A stretch of DNA of 64,000 nt from positions 1 to 64,000 of the forward strand of contig JBAXIB010000017.1 in assembly GCA_037138595.1 (NCBI GenBank), written 5' to 3'. How positions within the stretch are numbered: position 1 is the stretch's first letter; every line of letters begins with the position of its first letter. The stretch comes from UBA4742 sp037138595 (GTDB lineage: Bacteria > Actinomycetota > Acidimicrobiia > Acidimicrobiales > Acidimicrobilacustridaceae). The translations under genes and the position numbers were made by a program. Under the pieces are notes generated by a model that was given only the letters and a program-made list of their open reading frames with translations, was not told where the DNA came from and made no database searches. This document shows, one piece after another, positions 8,663 through 16,696 of this stretch.

Positions 8663-9316
8663 ATGGCGCGCCCAACGAACCACAAACCACTCCCAGCAAC
8701 CACGGTGATTCTCGTCCGACATGGCCAGACCCCGACGACTGGCACCACGCTTCCTGGCCGAGCGCCGGGGCTACACCTTTCTGATCGCGGGATCGAACAA
8801 GCAAGCGCGGTCGCAGCGCGAATCGCCAAACTCGAAAACGTCGCCGCGGTCTATGCCTCTCCCCTTGAACGAACTCGAGAAACTGCGGCGCCGATTGCCA
8901 AGGGCTTGGGGCTGCGAGTTCGCGTCGAGCGCGGCCTTCTGGAATGCGATTTCGGCGAATGGACGGGTCGTAAGCTCAAAGACCTCAACAAGCTGCCGGA
9001 ATGGAAAACCGTCCAGAGTTATCCGAGTGGTTTCCGATTCCCCGGTGGTGAATCATTTTCGGAGATGCAACTACGAATGACTTCGAGTTTGGCTCGGCTC
9101 GCGTCCGCTCACCGCGGTGAAACTATCGTCGCGGTTTCCCACGCCGACCCCATCAAAGCCGCGCTCGCCGACGCGCTCGGCACCCATCTTGACTTGTTCC
9201 AACGAATCGTGATTTCACCCTGCTCGGCCAGCGTTATCTGGTACGGCGGAACCGGTCCGGTTGTGCTCACGTCCAACAGCACCGGCGAAGACCTGGCCAA
9301 CCTCGGACTGTCATGA
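8663..9316 (+). CDS. Histidine phosphatase, MSMEG_4193 family
   Basis: About 217 aa phosphoglycerate-mutase-like phosphatase. The catalytic RHG is in ILVRHGQTPTTG, the second Arg/His set in YASPLERTRETA and VAVSHADPIKAALAD, and the acidic residue in GLLECDFGEWTG. It is first in a three-gene set (phosphatase, DUF3090, SCO1664-like) that is conserved across Actinobacteria and in mycobacteria lies beside the mycothiol gene mshC. The gene overlaps the next by four bases (ATGA at 9313-9316), so translation is coupled. The substrate is unknown. Confidence 0.9.
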   Translation: MARPTNHKPLPATTVILVRHGQTPTTGTTLPGRAPGLHLSDRGIEQASAVAARIAKLENVAAVYASPLERTRETAAPIAKGLGLRVRVERGLLECDFGEWTGRKLKDLNKLPEWKTVQSYPSGFRFPGGESFSEMQLRMTSSLARLASAHRGETIVAVSHADPIKAALADALGTHLDLFQRIVISPCSASVIWYGGTGPVVLTSNSTGEDLANLGLS

Positions 9317-9840
9317 GCAGCTCATTCGACTTCGCGAGCCCAGATCATTTCACTGCCGGCGCCGTCGGACCCCCCGGCCAGCGCGTGTTTTTTCTGCAAG
9401 CAAGACAGGGCGGAGAAGTCGCCAACATCCGACTTGAAAAGCAACAAGTTGCCGCCCTTAGCGATTACCTGGCGGGCATTCTCGCCGATTTGCCTGATCC
9501 CGATTCGATCCCCGATGGCGTCACATTCATCGAACCCGCGATTGAGGAATGGGTCGTCGGAGCGCTAGCAGTCGCCTATGAAGAAGACGAAGATCGCATC
9601 TTGATCGTCGCGGAGGAACTCATCCTCGGCGACGACGATGTCGATCCCGATACCGACCCTTCACTAGTCGTATTCAGAGATCTCGACGATCCTGCATCTG
9701 CCCGATTTCGCGTCACCCGGGGCCAGGTCATGGCATTCGTGAGGCATGCGGCCCAACTCGTCGTATCAGGTCGACCACCATGCCGACTCTGCGGGAAACC
9801 AGAAGATCCCAACGGCCACGCGTGCCCACGCCTCAACTAG
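9313..9840 (+). CDS. DUF3090 family protein
   Basis: About 175 aa, cytoplasmic, function unknown. The N-terminus FDFASPDHFTAGAVGPPGQR and the phrase FFLQARQGG are typical of the family. A central acidic region (YEEDEDRILIVAEELILGDD) is followed by a C-terminal zinc-ribbon-like stretch, CRLCGKPEDPNGHACPRLN, with three Cys and a His. Start ATG overlaps the phosphatase stop. Conserved co-occurrence with the histidine phosphatase and the SCO1664 kinase-like protein suggests one unit, but the process is not known. Confidence 0.88.
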   Translation: MSSSFDFASPDHFTAGAVGPPGQRVFFLQARQGGEVANIRLEKQQVAALSDYLAGILADLPDPDSIPDGVTFIEPAIEEWVVGALAVAYEEDEDRILIVAEELILGDDDVDPDTDPSLVVFRDLDDPASARFRVTRGQVMAFVRHAAQLVVSGRPPCRLCGKPEDPNGHACPRLN

Positions 9841-9847
9841 CAGCCGT

Positions 9848-10564
9848 GTGACCGTGACCAACGATCCAGTCGACCCGAGACGTTTGTTGCTTACGGGCGA
9901 AATTACCGTGCAAGGCCGTATGCCGTGGAGTTCGAATGGAACATTCCTCATCGAAGCCCGCCTCGGCGATGCCAAAGGTCAAGCCGTCTATAAGCCATAC
10001 CGAGGCGAGCGACCGCTATGGGACTTCCCAGGAGGCCTCTATCGACGAGAAGTTGCGGCCTTTGTGCTCAGCGACGCGCTGGGCTGGGACATCATCCCGC
10101 TGACCATCATCCGTGATGACGGTCCGATGGGCGAAGGGTCGCTTCAACAATTCGTCGATGCCGACTTCGAGCAGCATTACTTCACGTTGTATGAAAACAG
10201 CAGCAACCACGAACAGCTGCGCACGATGTGCGTATTCGATCTGTTGGCGAACAACACCGACCGAAAGAGCGGCCATTGTCTGGTTCAATCCGACGGCCGC
10301 ATTTTTGGCATCGACAACGGTTTGAGCTTCCATGAGGAATTCAAACTCCGCACCGTCATTTGGGAATTCGCCGGCGAGTCAATCCCTGACCGACTCTTGG
10401 ATGACATCGCCCGACTGATTGAAATCGGTTTGCCGTCAGCGCTTTCCGACTTAATCAGCGAAGGCGAACGCGAAGCATTGCTAGACCGCGCCGCAGCAGT
10501 ACTTGCCGATCAGACATTTCCGACTGACCCGACCGGCCGGCGATACCCGTGGCCGTTGGTCTAA
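9848..10564 (+). CDS. SCO1664 family protein (PI3/4-kinase-like fold)
   Basis: About 238 aa. Visible kinase-like elements: the strand and Lys of QAVYKPYRGERPLWDFPGG, the catalytic-loop-like FDLLANNTDRKSGHCL, and the metal-binding-like FGIDNGLSFHEEFKLRT. These match the SCO1664 family, which is related to phosphatidylinositol 3/4-kinases, but activity is unproven. GTG 9848 is used; GTG 9854 is two codons on. It follows DUF3090 with a seven-base gap and closes the triad. It converges on the aldonolactone oxidase gene 30 bp later. The usual mshC neighbour is absent here. Confidence 0.85.
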   Translation: MTVTNDPVDPRRLLLTGEITVQGRMPWSSNGTFLIEARLGDAKGQAVYKPYRGERPLWDFPGGLYRREVAAFVLSDALGWDIIPLTIIRDDGPMGEGSLQQFVDADFEQHYFTLYENSSNHEQLRTMCVFDLLANNTDRKSGHCLVQSDGRIFGIDNGLSFHEEFKLRTVIWEFAGESIPDRLLDDIARLIEIGLPSALSDLISEGEREALLDRAAAVLADQTFPTDPTGRRYPWPLV

Positions 10565-10594
10565 ACGTCAGCAATCAACTCGGTTGCGAATTCT

Positions 10595-11920
10595 TCATGA
10601 TCCAACTTGGCCAAGAATGCGATCCAGATACGGACTGGCGAATCGAGCGTCGGGATCAAGTCGCGCCCGCATGGACTGGAACTCTCCCCAACGGGGATAG
10701 AGCGTGGCTAACGTTTCCGCCGTTTGGAAATGCATTTTGCCCCAATGAGGGCGTCCGCCGTAGTCGTCCATGATCGACGCCACACCTTGGAAATACTGGT
10801 CGTATGCCATGCCCTGGTAGACGTGAACTGCGATGTAGGCGGTCGAACGACCGAAGGCGGTACTGAGCGGAATATCGTCGGCCGCAACCACTCGAACTTC
10901 GACCGGGAAGAAAATCTGTACTCCTTGCCGCTTCACAAGTTGTCGCACTCGGTTCAGCGCTTCAACCAAGTGTTCGCGAGGGATTGCGTACTCCATTTCA
11001 TAAAATTTGACCAGACGTGGACTCGTAAAAACCTTGTCGCTTCGATCGATGTAGTCGGCGGTTCCAGTTCCCGGTATGAGCCGGGCCATGCGGCGGCCCA
11101 AGGTTGGGTGGATTCGACCCGCGCGACAGGTCAGATCAAACCCGATATTGGTCAACAGATAGTCATCTCGAAATGAGCGCCATCGACTTCGGGGAGCGAC
11201 TGGTTCGATCGTCCGCTGATTCCGTTTAGTCAGTGCCCAACCGGTGTTCGGAATCCAAAAAAACTCGAAATGATCATGGGACTTGATCTCGTCATCCCAA
11301 CGTTCGAGCACCGCATCGATGCGCTCTGCTTTTTCGATGGCATGCACATTGAATGCCGGCACACATTGGATCGTCACGGTCGAGACAATGCCCAAAACTC
11401 CGACCCCGACCCGAGCTACGTCCAGCACATCTGGATGTTGATTGAGGTCAGCTTCGATAATCGACCCGTCCCCAGTAACCAATCGAAGTCCGATAACTCG
11501 GCTCGAAAGATTTCCAAATTGCAATCCGGTGCCGTGAGTTGCGGTCGAAATGGCTCCTGCGACCGTTTGATACGAGATGTCTCCTAAGTTCTCGAGTGCC
11601 AATCGGTGACCCGCAAGCAGTTCGTTCAGCTTTCCAAGCGACATCCCTGCCTGAACGGTAACGGTTTGTTTGCCAGCATCGACCGCCAGCAGGCAGTCAT
11701 AACGACTCAGGTCGACCATGTAGCCATCGGTGCAAACCAATGGCGTAAATGAATGACCGCTTCCAACAACTTTTACCGCGACCTGTTGGGAGGCCGCGCG
11801 CTCAACCACGGCAACCAATTCGGCTTCAGTCCTCGGTTGCTCGATCCGTAGCGGTGAACACGACTGGTTTCGGGCCCAGTTCGACCAGCGTGGCCGAACG
11901 GTCACCTTTCGATCCGTCAT
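10595..11920 (-). CDS. FAD-linked oxidoreductase, D-arabinono-1,4-lactone oxidase family
   Basis: About 441 aa. The N-terminal PCMH-type FAD domain is clear (RIEQPRTEAELVAVVERAAS, VKVVGSGHSFTPLVCTDGYM, AGAISTATHGTGLQFGNLSS). The C-terminal ALO domain ends in GGRPHWGKMHFQTAETL, the HWGK motif of aldonolactone oxidases. Family members oxidise sugar lactones such as L-gulono- or D-arabinono-lactone; the substrate here is not predictable. No His for covalent flavin attachment is evident at GSGHSFTP beyond the family His. The start ATG 11920 has TAAGAT six bases upstream, implying a leaderless transcript. Separated from the DUF2231 gene by 33 bp. Confidence 0.88.
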   Translation of the reverse strand: MTDRKVTVRPRWSNWARNQSCSPLRIEQPRTEAELVAVVERAASQQVAVKVVGSGHSFTPLVCTDGYMVDLSRYDCLLAVDAGKQTVTVQAGMSLGKLNELLAGHRLALENLGDISYQTVAGAISTATHGTGLQFGNLSSRVIGLRLVTGDGSIIEADLNQHPDVLDVARVGVGVLGIVSTVTIQCVPAFNVHAIEKAERIDAVLERWDDEIKSHDHFEFFWIPNTGWALTKRNQRTIEPVAPRSRWRSFRDDYLLTNIGFDLTCRAGRIHPTLGRRMARLIPGTGTADYIDRSDKVFTSPRLVKFYEMEYAIPREHLVEALNRVRQLVKRQGVQIFFPVEVRVVAADDIPLSTAFGRSTAYIAVHVYQGMAYDQYFQGVASIMDDYGGRPHWGKMHFQTAETLATLYPRWGEFQSMRARLDPDARFASPYLDRILGQVGS

Positions 11921-11926
11921 CGGCCA

Positions 11927-11932
11927 ATCTTA
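11927..11932 (-). promoter_or_regulatory. -10 box TAAGAT, leaderless-type promoter
   Basis: On the minus strand TAAGAT is followed by TGGCCG and then ATG 11920. This is a perfect TANNNT-N6-start match. Confidence 0.6.
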
Positions 11933-11953
11933 CGTGCCGGGCAGTCGCCGAGC

Positions 11954-12478
11954 TCAGTCGCGCTCGCCGCCTCCCCCCGTGCTCGGTCCATTCATGTCAA
12001 CACCAATCCAAGTCGCCTTCGCTCCACTGTGACCAACCTGATAGGTCGCCACCATGCCACCGAGCGCGCAGAGCACGGCCAAGACTGCGAGCACAATCGA
12101 TACAGGTCGATACCACGACGGCGACTTGTCATCTTTGGCAGTTGCACGCGTCACGAACCAATGCAGCGCCATCACCGTGCATGCGATCGCCATAATTCCG
12201 AACGCCCATGGCAAAATTGCTTCGCCCATCTCGACGTGTTCGCGCACCAAACGCGTGGGCTCAACGTGGTTCGCCAAGGCCTCACCGCTTTTTTGCGCAA
12301 GGCCAACGGCGCCGAAGGCTCCAACCGAAAGAACCGCAACCGTCCAACCGAAGACGCCACGCGCCCGTGACCAAAGGGCGGTGATAACCGTGCCAATCGC
12401 CACTAACGGAACCAGAACTACCGCTGCATGCACAATAAGCGGATGGGCCGGAATCCCGAAAAGACTGTTTATCTCCAT
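11954..12478 (-). CDS. DUF2231-like membrane protein
   Basis: About 174 aa with four hydrophobic segments. The start MEINSLFGIPAHPLIVHAAV has the HPLIVH motif of DUF2231 proteins, which have two conserved His in the membrane and may bind haem or metal; their role is unknown. A second His pair lies in VREHVEMGE and ALHWFV. The C-terminus is Gly-rich and soluble. Start ATG 12478. It lies downstream of etfA on the same strand with a 43-bp gap, but nothing shows that it belongs to that operon. Confidence 0.78.
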   Translation of the reverse strand: MEINSLFGIPAHPLIVHAAVVLVPLVAIGTVITALWSRARGVFGWTVAVLSVGAFGAVGLAQKSGEALANHVEPTRLVREHVEMGEAILPWAFGIMAIACTVMALHWFVTRATAKDDKSPSWYRPVSIVLAVLAVLCALGGMVATYQVGHSGAKATWIGVDMNGPSTGGGGERD

Positions 12479-12521
12479 CCCGTCAGTGTGGCCGAGATCG
12501 CGCTCTGTACGCGACCTCTCG

Positions 12522-13493
12522 TTAGCCGCGAGCTTTAAGCGCTTCGATCAGCGCCGGGATGACCTTGTTCACATCGCCGACAATGCCGAGGTCGCTAATC
12601 GAGAAGATCGGCGCTTCGGCATCTTTGTTAATGGCGATGATGTTTTTGGAACCTTTCATCCCGACCATGTGTTGCGTTGCCCCGGAGATTCCGGCCGCGA
12701 TGTACACCGTCGGCTTTACGACCTTGCCGGTCTGACCAACTTGGTACGAGTACGGGACCCAACCAGCGTCAACGATGGCCCGCGATGCACCTGGCGCAGC
12801 ACCGAGAAGCTTGGCGAGGTCTTCGATGAGTTCGTATTTCTCCGCTTCGCCCAGACCGCGGCCACCCGAAACGACAATCGACGCGTCTTCGAGTTGTGGT
12901 CCCTGGCGTTCTTCGACATGACGCTCAGTGATACGAGCTGTTCCCGCTGCTCCAGTATCGGGGATTGAAATGGCATTGACCGTGGCCGGCGCCCCGCCAG
13001 ATTCTTCCGCGACAAATGACTTCGGTCGAAGCAACGCAAGGTGAGGTCCGTCACCAACGAATCGCGTTGCGACATTGGTCGTTCCGCCAAACACTGGTTC
13101 GACGACGCTAAGCGCGTCTCCGTCGAGCACGAGGTCAACCGAATTGGTCAACACTGTCTTGTCGAGTGCGACCGACAGGCGGCCGGCGATATCGCGCCCA
13201 GCATAGGAAGTGGCGAACAACATCGCGTCAGGGGCACCTAATGCTTCAGCCGCTGCTGCGATTGCCGCAGCTACAGGAACACCGACGAGCGCTCCGCCGA
13301 GATCGCCGGTGGTGTGCACGGTTGTTGCTCCGTGTGCACCAAGGGTGGCCGCGATTGCATCGGCATCGCCGCCGGCATAGATCGCTTCGACGGTGCTTGC
13401 GAGTTCGCGAGCCTTGGTAAGGATTTCGAGGGTGGACGACGACACCTTGCCGTCAGTCGCCTCAGCGAAAACCCAGATCTTTGCGAGAGTCAT
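12522..13493 (-). CDS. etfA: Electron transfer flavoprotein alpha subunit
   Basis: About 323 aa. Binds FAD with EtfB and carries electrons from acyl-CoA dehydrogenases to the quinone pool. The N-terminal alpha/beta domain starts MTLAKIWVFAEATDG. The C-terminal FAD domain is complete: VVSGGRGLGEAEKYELIE, VDAGWVPYSYQVGQTGKVV, YIAAGISGATQHMVGMKGSK and IINKDAEAPIF-like IAINKDAEAPIFSISDLGIV. It follows etfB by 13 bp. Its Shine-Dalgarno GGAGA overlaps the etfB stop region, so the two are co-translated. A second, divergent ETF pair sits in the mycofactocin locus; this one looks like the housekeeping copy. Confidence 0.95.
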   Translation of the reverse strand: MTLAKIWVFAEATDGKVSSSTLEILTKARELASTVEAIYAGGDADAIAATLGAHGATTVHTTGDLGGALVGVPVAAAIAAAAEALGAPDAMLFATSYAGRDIAGRLSVALDKTVLTNSVDLVLDGDALSVVEPVFGGTTNVATRFVGDGPHLALLRPKSFVAEESGGAPATVNAISIPDTGAAGTARITERHVEERQGPQLEDASIVVSGGRGLGEAEKYELIEDLAKLLGAAPGASRAIVDAGWVPYSYQVGQTGKVVKPTVYIAAGISGATQHMVGMKGSKNIIAINKDAEAPIFSISDLGIVGDVNKVIPALIEALKARG

Positions 13494-13506
13494 GATCAGT
13501 TATCTC

Positions 13507-14289
13507 CTAGATGACCTTGAGATTGTCGAGATAGGCAACGATTTTTTCGAATCCGGTGCCATCATCTTCGATGACCTCGCCCGCTTGTCGGGACGCCGCG
13601 GCATCGATAGCGATGATTTCTTGATGAGCACCAACCCAACCGACTTGGGAGGCATCAATGCCAAGATCGGCAGCGGTCACTTCGTCAACGGGTTTGCTCT
13701 TGGCCGCCATGATCCCCTTGAACGAGGGATAACGCGGCTCGACCACACCAGCGGTCACCGATACAACGGCAGGGAGCGGACATTCGACATCGTCGTAGCC
13801 GGCTTCGGTCTGTCGCTCGACTTTGACCATCGCTCCGTCAACCGCGATCGACTTAGCAAAAGTGACTGACGGGAGTCCGAGCAGTGCAGCAATTTGCTCA
13901 GGCACCGTGCCGGTGTAGCCGTCACTTGATTCGGTAGCGGTCAGCACAAGGTCAGCGCCCTCGACGCGTTTGATCGCAGCGGCGAGCAACTTGGCGGTGC
14001 CAAGGGCATCGGTGCCAACCAAGGTTGGATCGCTGATGAGAATCGCTTTCGCGGCACCCATCGCCAGCGCGGTACGCAATCCGCTCACTTCGCTGTTGGG
14101 AGCCATCGAGACCAGCGTGACCTCGCCGCCACCAGCGGTGTCGACGAGTTGCAAGGCCATTTCGACGCCATAGGAGTCGGACTCATCGAGGATGAGTTTC
14201 CCGTCTCGCTTGAGGGTCTTGGTTTCGGGATCCATCGCACCCGGGTCAGCCGGGTCCGGAATCTGTTTGACGCAGACGACAACGTTCAT
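13507..14289 (-). CDS. etfB: Electron transfer flavoprotein beta subunit
   Basis: About 260 aa, partner of EtfA. The N-terminus MNVVVCVKQIPDPADP, the segment LDESDSYGVEMALQLVD, TVPEQIAALLGLPSVTFA and the ETF-beta signature region VKVERQTEAGYDDVECPLPA are diagnostic. The frame extends to 14316, but ATG 14289 gives the conserved N-terminus. The housekeeping order is etfB then etfA. The acyl-CoA dehydrogenase at 3-4.3 kb and the enoyl-CoA hydratases at 34-36 kb are plausible functional partners. Confidence 0.95.
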   Translation of the reverse strand: MNVVVCVKQIPDPADPGAMDPETKTLKRDGKLILDESDSYGVEMALQLVDTAGGGEVTLVSMAPNSEVSGLRTALAMGAAKAILISDPTLVGTDALGTAKLLAAAIKRVEGADLVLTATESSDGYTGTVPEQIAALLGLPSVTFAKSIAVDGAMVKVERQTEAGYDDVECPLPAVVSVTAGVVEPRYPSFKGIMAAKSKPVDEVTAADLGIDASQVGWVGAHQEIIAIDAAASRQAGEVIEDDGTGFEKIVAYLDNLKVI

Positions 14290-14348
14290 GGGTGACATTC
14301 TTCGCGGCAATCGCACCGTCCGCCAAATCGAGCGATAGGCAGTGCTGC

Positions 14349-14354
14349 TACGGT
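14349..14354 (+). promoter_or_regulatory. Candidate -10 box TACGGT before the lipid kinase
   Basis: TACGGT lies nine bases before GTG 14364. There is no Shine-Dalgarno sequence, so a very short leader is possible. Confidence 0.35.
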
Positions 14355-14363
14355 CACTGTGCA

Positions 14364-15278
14364 GTGAGGATCCTGCTGCTCGTCAACTCATCGGCATCGT
14401 CGGTGACGGCCCGTGGACGCGTCATGATCCAGAAGGCACTTTCGGCCGATCATGAGGTGACAATGGCCGAGACGAGTCGCCGCGGACATGCCACTCGTTT
14501 GGCCCAAGGTGCGGCAGTCGAAGGCATCGATGTCGTGGTAGTCCTCGGCGGAGACGGCACGTTGAATGAGGCAGCAAATGGTCTGGCCGGCAGCGATACC
14601 GCGCTCGCCGCGCTTCCCGGTGGTTCCACAAATGTTTTTGCGCGTACGCTTGGTTTGCCCGACGACGCGATTGAAGCAACCGTCGTAGTGCTCGACGCGT
14701 TAGCGCAAAACTCCATCCGTCGCGTCGGACTCGGAATGGTCAATGGTCGTTATTTTCTGTTTCATGCCGGCATGGGGTTCGACGCTGCGGTCATCGCGCG
14801 GGTCGAACGTCGCGCGTCGCTAAAACGCTATGCGAGTCATCCGCTCTTTCTTTTTTCGGCATTTGAAACGTGGTTCCGGGGATATGACCATGAACGGCCA
14901 CACTTCGCGGTGCATTTCCCCGATGGTGATGTCATTGATGACGCGTACTTCGGTGTTTGCCTCAACACGAATCCCTATACCTACCTCGGAGCACGGCCGG
15001 TCAACGTCGCGCCAGGCACCAACCTCGACACTGGCCTAGCCATGGTTTCGATGCGTTCGCTCGCATTGCCAACGATCGTTTCGATCGGGTTGAGCACTCT
15101 GGGATCAGGGCAACGACTGCGCAAGCATCCCGCAGTTGACCATCGCAGCGATTTGTCGTCAGTTCGCATCGAAGGCTTTGGGCCATTTCCCTATCAGGTC
15201 GATGGTGACTATCTCGGCGAGGTCAGCGCGCTCGAGTTCCAGCACAAAAAGGACATCCTGGCGCTCGTCATTCCGTGA
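14364..15278 (+). CDS. Diacylglycerol kinase family lipid kinase
   Basis: About 304 aa. Phosphorylates diacylglycerol or a related lipid. The nucleotide motif VVLGGDGTLNEAANGL and PGGSTNVFARTLGL are the DAGK catalytic signatures; later segments GMGFDAAVIARVE and FPYQVDGDYLGEV complete the fold. GTG 14364 gives the standard N-terminus VRILLLVNSSASS. A frame upstream to 14292 overlaps the divergent etfB. It converges on the glycerophosphodiester phosphodiesterase gene. Both enzymes act in phospholipid turnover, but they are on opposite strands. Confidence 0.9.
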   Translation: MRILLLVNSSASSVTARGRVMIQKALSADHEVTMAETSRRGHATRLAQGAAVEGIDVVVVLGGDGTLNEAANGLAGSDTALAALPGGSTNVFARTLGLPDDAIEATVVVLDALAQNSIRRVGLGMVNGRYFLFHAGMGFDAAVIARVERRASLKRYASHPLFLFSAFETWFRGYDHERPHFAVHFPDGDVIDDAYFGVCLNTNPYTYLGARPVNVAPGTNLDTGLAMVSMRSLALPTIVSIGLSTLGSGQRLRKHPAVDHRSDLSSVRIEGFGPFPYQVDGDYLGEVSALEFQHKKDILALVIP

Positions 15279-15328
15279 TCGCGGGCTTTGGATAGACCGA
15301 TCGGGCACAGCGCCAAATCGCGGTTCCA

Positions 15329-16105
15329 TTACCGATGCAAGTCGATGACCGATCGTGCAGTGTCGACAACATTCGTGATGACGCCATCGACACCAAGATC
15401 ACGCAGTTCCGCGATGCGAACTGGATCGTCAACGGTCCAGGGAAAAACGCGAAGGCCCGCGTCGGTAGCCAACGTCATAAACGCCGCGTCAACCGTCGGG
15501 TGCCAGGGGTTCATCGCGGTGTGACCCTGTGACGCCGCCTCAGCAATCGCGGCGGCGGGGTCGGCAAGTTCAAAGCGAAGCCAACCGGTGGGAACTATCG
15601 ACGCACGCGAATGAACCGCAGCGATTGTTCGCGGATTAAACGACGTGACGAGTACCCGACTCAAGTCTGTTCCCACGATGCCAGCTTGGCTACTCGTCGC
15701 CGCCCGTCGCACGAATAGGTCCGCCAACTGCTCGGCGACGTGATCGTCAGGATCGAAATCGGGATCGCTGGGATCGTTCTTAATTTCCGCATTGATCCCC
15801 ATCGTTCCGCATGCGTCGAGCGTGTCGATGAGCGACGGGACAGTTTTCGGAAGCTGCTCACGATCGAGTTCGACTATCACCCGACCATCGGGCAATACCG
15901 CGTCGTGGTGCACCACCAACGACCCATCGGCGGTGCGGCGGACGTCGAACTCCACCCAGTCCGCACCGAGTTCGGCGGCTCGACGAAACGCTTCCAGGGT
16001 GTTTTCCGGACACACTGCCGAAGCGCCCCGATGGGCAATAACCATCGTCCCAATGCCAGAAAACCCGCCAACCGCCAGTATCGGCCGATCACCGCTGTCG
16101 TCCAT
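15329..16105 (-). CDS. Glycerophosphodiester phosphodiesterase
   Basis: About 258 aa TIM-barrel enzyme that splits glycerophosphodiesters to glycerol-3-phosphate and an alcohol. Catalytic signatures: VIAHRGASAVCPENTLEAF (His-Arg, Glu), WVEFDVRRTADGSLVVHHDA (Glu, Asp, second catalytic His), GINAEIKND, and the C-terminal FPWTVDDPVRIAELRDLGVD. No signal peptide is seen, so it is probably cytoplasmic. ATG 16105. The region 16106-16362 (257 bp) upstream is the divergent control region shared with whiB1. Confidence 0.92.
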   Translation of the reverse strand: MDDSGDRPILAVGGFSGIGTMVIAHRGASAVCPENTLEAFRRAAELGADWVEFDVRRTADGSLVVHHDAVLPDGRVIVELDREQLPKTVPSLIDTLDACGTMGINAEIKNDPSDPDFDPDDHVAEQLADLFVRRAATSSQAGIVGTDLSRVLVTSFNPRTIAAVHSRASIVPTGWLRFELADPAAAIAEAASQGHTAMNPWHPTVDAAFMTLATDAGLRVFPWTVDDPVRIAELRDLGVDGVITNVVDTARSVIDLHR

Positions 16106-16300
16106 AAACCCACCTCAGATCCCCGTTAGCGCCTCGATTTGGATGCACAGATTCAATGGTAAACCCAATGTTCGCAAGCAAAATTGGGCCAACGAGACAA
16201 ATGTCATAGTGAAAGATTTGAGAAAGCCCTTGATCCGCCCCAATGCCGACGGTAGGTTCTCCTCGTTCCAGCTACACGTGTGCAATCGTGCACGGTGGCA

Positions 16301-16316
16301 TGTGATTCGCTTCACG
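16301..16316. promoter_or_regulatory. CRP/FNR-type site upstream of whiB1
   Basis: TGTGATTCGCTTCACG matches the CRP consensus TGTGA-N6-TCACA at nine of ten half-site positions. It ends 46 bases before the whiB1 start codon. In M. tuberculosis the whiB1 promoter is directly bound by the cAMP receptor protein Rv3676; conservation of that control here is my inference. Confidence 0.6.
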
Positions 16317-16362
16317 ATCGTCGCCTGCGCGGCCTCGGGGAGCCCGAACTCTCGGAGGCATC

Positions 16363-16662
16363 GTGGCGCTCGCCTCGGCCGATTCCCTTTCACTTTCGAT
16401 TGATCTTGACCGGTGGCGCGATGTGGCGTCATGTCGTGATACCGATCCCGATCTGTTCTTCCCTGTCGGCACAACTGGCCCGGCTATCGAACAAATCGCG
16501 GCAGCAAAGAACGTGTGCGGTGACTGCGATGCCAAGGCACCGTGCCTTGAATTTGCTCTTACCACCAACCAAGACTCTGGGGTTTGGGGCGGCACATCTG
16601 AAGAAGAGCGTCGCAAGCTTCGCCGCCAATGGATGGCGGCTAAGCGCCGAGCTTCAGCCTGA
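16363..16662 (+). CDS. whiB1: WhiB-family iron-sulfur transcription factor, WhiB1-like
   Basis: 99 aa. The four cluster ligands are Cys24, Cys52, Cys55 and Cys61 (CGDCDAKAPC), followed by the turn motif GVWGG at 73-77 and a basic C-terminal helix (EEERRKLRRQWMAAKRRA). WhiB1 proteins hold a nitric-oxide-sensitive [4Fe-4S] cluster and bind the main sigma factor. The GTG start has a good Shine-Dalgarno sequence (CGGAGG). The identity as WhiB1 rests on synteny: in M. tuberculosis whiB1 (Rv3219) adjoins pdtaS (Rv3220c), also convergent as here. A CRP-like site lies upstream. Confidence 0.9.
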   Translation: MALASADSLSLSIDLDRWRDVASCRDTDPDLFFPVGTTGPAIEQIAAAKNVCGDCDAKAPCLEFALTTNQDSGVWGGTSEEERRKLRRQWMAAKRRASA

Positions 16663-16696
16663 TACTCAGCTGAGTTCGCACAGTCTGCGGCACCGA

